DNA of 64,000 nt from the NCBI RefSeq assembly GCF_003946545.1, contig NZ_RHOA01000006.1, positions 40,251-104,250 on the forward strand, written 5' to 3'. Below, in pieces: positions 59,764 to 64,000 of the stretch. The stretch's first letter is position 1; each line of letters starts with the position of its first letter. The notes beneath the pieces were generated by a model that ran no database searches, was not told the origin of the DNA, and was given only the letters and a program-made list of their open reading frames with translations. The translations under genes were made by a program, and so were the position numbers. Source of the stretch: Levilactobacillus tangyuanensis (GTDB taxonomy: Bacteria > Bacillota > Bacilli > Lactobacillales > Lactobacillaceae).

Positions 59764-60615
59764 ATGAATCCCAAAAAACTACGACGCTTAAAGAAACAGG
59801 TCCGGCATCAGCCGACACCCTTGGCCCAGCAAGACTACCTCAGCCGGATCAAGGCCTACTATCGCGACTTCGGCGAATATTCTGCCATCAAGGCCCTACT
59901 CAGTAATATTATCCTGGCTGACCGAATTCTAAGTACCGGCAAGTTACCCCAACAGTTGCCACTACTACAGCTCCCAGACGATACCCAAGACGTCATCTTC
60001 CAGCACATCAACGCCACCTACCCGGCTGGCGATCCCACCGGCGATCAACTCTGGAATCACCTGACGGATCTCCTGCCACAGTTGGACCACGATCTGCGGT
60101 CCTTCAGGGACTACCTCGAAAATCATTACGGCATGTGGGCCTACACCTCGGAACCGGTCGTCAACGACCTGGCAGAATTTGTCGGCGACCGGTCGGTCCT
60201 AGAGGTCATGGCTGGTAACGGTTATATTTCCAAGGGCTTACGGGATGCCGGCAAGACCGTCTATGCCACGGATAGTCAGAGCTGGACGGCCGAAAATGAA
60301 ACCGGCCGTCACACCCTGACCCCTATCGAACCACTTACCGCACTCGAGGCATTTGAGAAATACCAAAACGACGTTGGCGTCGTGGTCATGTCCTGGTCGC
60401 CGGATGGCGTTCCCGTGGATTGGGAGCTGCTTCAGGCCATCCGCGCCTCTGCCGCGGACGTGGATTTTGTCGTGATTGGTGAAAAGGACGGGGCCACGGA
60501 TTCAGCCGCCTTCTGGCAGCATGCCGAGCTGCTCGACAATCCAACCGTTCACCAGTTAAACCGGCACTTCACTCCAATTGATCTCGTGCGCGATCAGGTC
60601 TATCTGGTCAAGTAA
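59764..60615 (+). CDS. Predicted SAM-dependent methyltransferase
   Basis: Product of 283 residues. A basic N terminus and helical domain (about 1-125) precede a compact Rossmann-like region with VLEVMAGNGYISKGL, resembling SAM motif I, an acidic residue after strand 2 (YATDSQSW) and VVVMSWSPDG at motif IV. The catalytic motif is not one I can assign to a substrate. AAAGGA lies nine bases before the ATG. It sits between a terminator and a small membrane peptide gene. Confidence 0.75.
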   Translation: MNPKKLRRLKKQVRHQPTPLAQQDYLSRIKAYYRDFGEYSAIKALLSNIILADRILSTGKLPQQLPLLQLPDDTQDVIFQHINATYPAGDPTGDQLWNHLTDLLPQLDHDLRSFRDYLENHYGMWAYTSEPVVNDLAEFVGDRSVLEVMAGNGYISKGLRDAGKTVYATDSQSWTAENETGRHTLTPIEPLTALEAFEKYQNDVGVVVMSWSPDGVPVDWELLQAIRASAADVDFVVIGEKDGATDSAAFWQHAELLDNPTVHQLNRHFTPIDLVRDQVYLVK

Positions 60616-60648
60616 ACTTAGCGTTTTTACCAAACTCGCCTAAGATCG

Positions 60649-60678
60649 TTTACACCCGTGGTGACCCTTTGTTATGAT
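60649..60678 (+). promoter_or_regulatory. Sigma-A promoter of the small membrane peptide
   Basis: TTTACA (60649-60654), 18-base spacer, TATGAT (60673-60678), 33 bases upstream of the start. Confidence 0.7.
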
Positions 60679-60711
60679 GTGAAAGGTTAATTAACACGGG
60701 GAGGAATCACC

Positions 60712-60816
60712 ATGATTGATTTGGGAAATATCTTATTTTACGGCATTGGGTTGGCCCTCATCGTGGCGCTAGCTTACGCCGCCTATGCTAGCCATCAGGC
60801 CCATCGGGACGACTGA
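60712..60816 (+). CDS. 34-residue single-helix membrane peptide
   Basis: The ATG has GGGGAGG seven bases upstream and a good promoter further up. The 34-residue product has one transmembrane helix (about 6-26, ILFYGIGLALIVALAYAAYA) and a short polar end HQAHRDD. It carries no toxin-like features such as a strongly basic tail. Function unknown. A type B structured element starts 40 bases after the stop. Confidence 0.7.
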   Translation: MIDLGNILFYGIGLALIVALAYAAYASHQAHRDD

Positions 60817-60856
60817 GCTTTCTTTTTTGTTGGTCTTTGGATTCTTACTTAGGTCC

Positions 60857-61040
60857 GCCTACGGCGGCCAGGGACGACGCTGTGGGGCAACCCTTGAAGC
60901 CCCGCTGAGATTCGCGGGTCTTCAAGGGCATGGTGAAACCGCGCTCAGAACCGCCCGTTTCCACCATGACCCATGTTCTAAGCTGGCCTAGATCACCAGC
61001 TAAGAACATCGACACCGCGTCATCCCTAGCCGCCTTCGGC
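60857..61040 (-). repeat. Structured intergenic element, type B, copy 6
   Basis: Read on the minus strand: begins GCCGAAGGCGG, closing stem GGGATGACGC/GCGTCGTCCC (with G-U). Arms are ATGTTCTTAGCTG/CAGCTTAGAACAT, TCATGGTG/CACCATG and CCCTTGAAG/CTTCAAGGG. It ends GCCGTAGGC. The third arm has different bases from the CCTGAA/TTCAGG of copies 3-5 but still pairs fully. Confidence 0.8.
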
Positions 61041-61195
61041 TCTAAACTGGCAACCATGATCGCAATTGTTGGCATCGTTCCGATCACCATGGATCATCGC
61101 CAGCGTGGTCAATATTTCATCGCGCTAGTCGATCGCTAGTAGTCGATCTGACACTCAATTAGTCTTTATCTGTTAACTTACATGCGATTATACAT

Positions 61196-61238
61196 AAAAG
61201 CTGCGTCACCAATCTAAAATGGTGACGCAGTTTTTTTG
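61196..61238. terminator. Bidirectional terminator
   Basis: AACTGCGTCACC/GGTGACGCAGTT class stem: CTGCGTCACC (61201-61210) and GGTGACGCAG (61221-61230) with TTTTTTT. It serves the YdcF gene on the minus strand. Confidence 0.9.
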
Positions 61239-61246
61239 ATCTTATT

Positions 61247-62314
61247 TTAATGATACTCTGCCCAAACCAGCAATAATGTTAAGAATAACATCGCCACGAT
61301 GGCCACTAGGTGCCAACGCTTGTTGCCCACAAAGACGGCGATATATTCCCGCAGGATCGCGTTAGGCAAGAAGAACTTGGCCGTTCGCGCGCCGATGCCA
61401 TCGGCCTTCACGCCAGCCCGCTTCGCAATCATCCCCGCCCGGAAGGTGTGATAGCCATTCGTCACGAAAGTAATCCGGGGATTCTCGTCACCACGAGCCG
61501 TGATAATCTGTTGCGAGAAGACCATGTTTTCGAAGGTCGTTCGCGAACGCTCCTCCGCAATCGCATGGTCGGCGGGTAAGCCCCTATCCAGGGCATACTG
61601 CCGCATGGCCACGCCCTCCGGCACCGTTTCGTCGCCACCTTGGCCACCAGAGAAGATGATGACCGGCGCGCGACCTGTTTTGGCCAGTTGCTTGTCGTAG
61701 AACCGCATGGCCCGGTCAATCCGCTGGCCCAACAACGGCGAAACCTCATTGCCATTTAGTAACCCAGCCCCCAGCACGATTAAATAATCTTGCTTATATC
61801 GCGGATGATTAAATTGATAAATAAACAACATTGTCAGATAGTTGTAAAACCAGAAGAGGACGTAGAAGATCACCATCGATGGGAAGAGATTAATCGCTGT
61901 CGCTACCGGAACTGGCAGGTATAACGATGTCAGCCGCACCACGAATGGCGCCACCAGGATCGCGATTCCTAGAAACAACGTCAGCATGTTGGCAATCGTA
62001 TGGCTCTCCCGTTTCCAGACAATCCAAGCGTTCCACAAGAGCAGAAACGCTTGAAGCGTGAACACGACCCCAATCACGATTAAAAATAACACAAATATCG
62101 CCAGGCTAATCACAATCAGCCAGCGATTATTGGTCGCCAAGATGGTGATGGCCGCCATGGTCAGAAAGGAATAGAAGAATAGTGAGAACCAAATCCCATT
62201 GCCTAACCGCCGTTTTTCGATGCGATAACTAATAAAAAAGATGAGCCCAAAACCTAACGGGAGCAACCACCCCCAAAAGACGATGGGCTCAATCCCAAAT
62301 CCACCCGCTTGCAA
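61247..62314 (-). CDS. YdcF/SanA-family membrane protein
   Basis: Product of 355 residues. Five or six N-terminal helices precede a DUF218 (YdcF-like) domain with YLIVLGAGLLNGNEVSP, FSGGQGGDE, EERSRTTFENMVFS and VTNGYHTFRAGM, and a final helix. DUF218 proteins are implicated in envelope integrity, and a nucleotide or lipid substrate is suspected but unproven. The start at 62314 has no strong ribosome site. It lies between terminators. Confidence 0.88.
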   Translation of the reverse strand: MQAGGFGIEPIVFWGWLLPLGFGLIFFISYRIEKRRLGNGIWFSLFFYSFLTMAAITILATNNRWLIVISLAIFVLFLIVIGVVFTLQAFLLLWNAWIVWKRESHTIANMLTLFLGIAILVAPFVVRLTSLYLPVPVATAINLFPSMVIFYVLFWFYNYLTMLFIYQFNHPRYKQDYLIVLGAGLLNGNEVSPLLGQRIDRAMRFYDKQLAKTGRAPVIIFSGGQGGDETVPEGVAMRQYALDRGLPADHAIAEERSRTTFENMVFSQQIITARGDENPRITFVTNGYHTFRAGMIAKRAGVKADGIGARTAKFFLPNAILREYIAVFVGNKRWHLVAIVAMLFLTLLLVWAEYH

Positions 62315-62390
62315 ATAACTTCCCCCTAATGAGACAGACTCGATACTTTTAGAATAGCATAACTACCGTGGTTTGATGACGCCAGGACAG

Positions 62391-62419
62391 AAAAAGGGCA
62401 GTGAATTTTTCACTGCCCG
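62391..62419 (-). terminator. Terminator of the DUF5776-like surface protein gene
   Basis: Minus strand: GGGCAGTGAA AAA TTCACTGCCC followed by TTTTT. Confidence 0.9.
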
Positions 62420-62426
62420 GATGACC

Positions 62427-63950
62427 CTATTTAACAGAATGAACCAGCCTAGGATTAGCGGTGATGTAGCCACCGGCTACCCGATAACGCTTGGTGCCAC
62501 TGAGATCGGGACGATCGCCGTGCGAATAATCCCACCCCTTGACGGTGATCGTGCTACCTTTTTTGTAGCTCTTAATCCGTTTCTTCAGATTAACCGTTTG
62601 ATACCGATTGATCTTGGTCGTGGCCTTAACCTTGGTGACCATCGTTGGCTTGGTTGGGGACACCCACTGCTTGTTGCCGGTGATGTAGGTCCCATCCGCC
62701 AATTCATAACGTGTAGTCAGGCCCTGCTTAACCACCTTGGTCACCGCAACCGCGGCCCCTTGCTTCAAATGACGAACCTTGTTGGTAAACGTGGTGCTGC
62801 TATAAACGTTGGTCCCCTTAGGATTTGTCACAAATAGCTTATTGTAATGCCCGGACCAATAAAGTTTCCCCACGTAATCCGCATTCGCCGTGATGTAGGT
62901 TCCATCCGCCAATTCATAGCGTTGATTGCCGGCCTTGGATGTCACGGTCTTTACAACGGAGAAGATTGGTGCGTAGGCTTTGGCCTTCTTGGCGTAGCCT
63001 TGAACGCGTTCGCTCCGCTTAAAGTCCGCGTTGCGGTACCGGTTGAGACCCCGCTTAGCATAAACCTTAAACGCAACCCTTGATGTTGGTTTGGTTGACT
63101 TCGTAGGCTTGTTAGGACTCGAGGTCGCCGTTGTCGGTTTCGAATACGTAATAGTCACGTCTTGATTGCCATCGGCGCCCACCTTACTACTGTCGAAGGT
63201 GATACCGGTCGGGTTAGCCGTGTAACCCGAAATTTCAGGAATCAGGAAATGATGCTTATCGTTAAAGACCTGGCCATCGTAACCCGTGACCACTCTGGTG
63301 GCCGTGGCACCATCGGATGAATCCGCATTGTCGGTAACCGAAGCTGGTAAGTTGCTGCCATCCGCCATCTTGTAGGTGATCTTCATGCTAATATCGGCCT
63401 TCGTCAGGGGAACGTTAAGATCGACTTCAAACGGTGAGGTTGATCCATCATAAGTCACTTTTTGGTCAAATAACTTTTGGGTAGCTTGCTCATCGATCGC
63501 CTGTCCCTTGAGCTTAAACGGATCAGAACCAAAAGTCGCTGTAAATTCCGAAACTTGAGAATCGGACAGACCCATTACTTGGGCATAATAAGACATAAAT
63601 TGTGACAGCGTCCATAACTTATTCACGACATAACTTTCACCGTAGAATTCCAATAATACCGTATTACGGTCAACGCCCTTCGTTTTACTCAAGGCATCTA
63701 GGACATCACCAACCGTGGTTTGATCGTTATAAGTCACGTCAAACGGGTCCGAGATACCAGTAGGAGCCGTGCTTATCGTTGACCTAAGAACTGTCGGCAC
63801 CGTCACATCCGTCTCCGCTGCACGAGCCACCGCGATGGACTTCCCAGTAATCGGCGTCATCCCGACAACCAGTCCCAGCGTTGCCATAAATAAAGCGCTT
63901 ACGAATAAATGTAATAATCTTTTCGCGCATTTTAGAATCAAGTTAGCCAC
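62427..63950 (-). CDS. Secreted MucBP-like / DUF5776-like surface protein
   Basis: Exported protein of 507 residues. A signal peptide (about 1-45, ending ARAAET) is followed by a DUF-like globular region and a MucBP-like repeat (ITYKMADGSNLPAS to DVTITYSK). After a Ser/Thr/Pro-Lys linker come about three SH3-like basic repeats with RYELADGTYIT, the DUF5776/GW-like type that bind cell-wall polymers by charge. No sortase motif is present. GTG at 63950 is the likely start but its ribosome site is weak. The upstream region runs off the window. Confidence 0.82.
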   Translation of the reverse strand: MANLILKCAKRLLHLFVSALFMATLGLVVGMTPITGKSIAVARAAETDVTVPTVLRSTISTAPTGISDPFDVTYNDQTTVGDVLDALSKTKGVDRNTVLLEFYGESYVVNKLWTLSQFMSYYAQVMGLSDSQVSEFTATFGSDPFKLKGQAIDEQATQKLFDQKVTYDGSTSPFEVDLNVPLTKADISMKITYKMADGSNLPASVTDNADSSDGATATRVVTGYDGQVFNDKHHFLIPEISGYTANPTGITFDSSKVGADGNQDVTITYSKPTTATSSPNKPTKSTKPTSRVAFKVYAKRGLNRYRNADFKRSERVQGYAKKAKAYAPIFSVVKTVTSKAGNQRYELADGTYITANADYVGKLYWSGHYNKLFVTNPKGTNVYSSTTFTNKVRHLKQGAAVAVTKVVKQGLTTRYELADGTYITGNKQWVSPTKPTMVTKVKATTKINRYQTVNLKKRIKSYKKGSTITVKGWDYSHGDRPDLSGTKRYRVAGGYITANPRLVHSVK

Positions 63951-64000
63951 TGTCTCAAAATTTTTTGGACAATAAAAAACATCAAGAACAGATATCCTGT

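Noticed and set aside
5907..61040. Cloverleaf elements as insertion sequences
   Set aside because: They encode no transposase and lack long terminal inverted repeats of IS type. A non-autonomous mobile element remains possible, an autonomous IS does not.

Overview
The window looks like a chromosomal segment of a heterofermentative lactobacillus of the Levilactobacillus (L. brevis-like) type. This is inferred from an xylA/xylB/xylT/xylR xylose locus with catabolite-repression sites, T-box leaders in front of amino-acid transporters, surface proteins with MucBP and DUF5776-like domains, a D-Ala-D-Ala dipeptidase and a moderately high GC content. No rRNA, prophage, insertion sequence or CRISPR array was seen. 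There is one tRNA gene, Arg(UCG).

Layout. 1-9.2 kb: the 5' part of an Nramp Mn transporter, a tyrosine T-box-controlled NhaC-family transporter, an aldo/keto reductase, a K+ channel, an M20 peptidase, a PEBP protein and a universal stress protein. 9.2-12.2 kb: YfhO-type membrane protein behind a frataxin-like DUF1801 gene. 13.2-22 kb: xylose locus (two tandem xylT paralogues, xylB, xylA, xylR), nearly every unit with its own promoter, cre, XylR-type operator and terminator. 22-28.7 kb: aldo/keto reductase, arsenate reductase, RarA, and two BrnQ transporters whose T-boxes read different codons (Val GUU and Ile AUC). 28.8-38.9 kb: accessory stretch with Mrr endonuclease, LRR/MucBP surface protein, GH20 enzyme, MFS exporter, NlpC/P60 hydrolase, diguanylate cyclase and a methyltransferase. 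39-50 kb: tRNA-Arg, MarR regulator, NAD(P)HX epimerase, D-Ala-D-Ala dipeptidase, choloylglycine hydrolase, second NlpC/P60 protein, S9 peptidase, ketopantoate reductase, a stand-alone ATP-cone-like protein and an Spx protein without its CxxC. 50-64 kb: Na+/H+ antiporter, 5'-nucleotidase, RNase Y, hydrolase, PepF, regulators, YdcF protein and a DUF5776-like surface protein.

The most striking signal is not a gene. At least fourteen intergenic blocks, most of them 160-185 bp, fold into multi-arm cloverleaf structures whose stems keep pairing while their sequences differ. They fall into three related types (A, B and D here), occur in both orientations, mostly at gene 3' ends, and fill about 2.4 kb of the window. 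One sits inside the brnQ2 leader between the T-box terminator and the start codon, where the brnQ1 paralogue has nothing, so these elements appear to have inserted. Two others fill the xylA-xylB gap. I do not recognise them as a named family.
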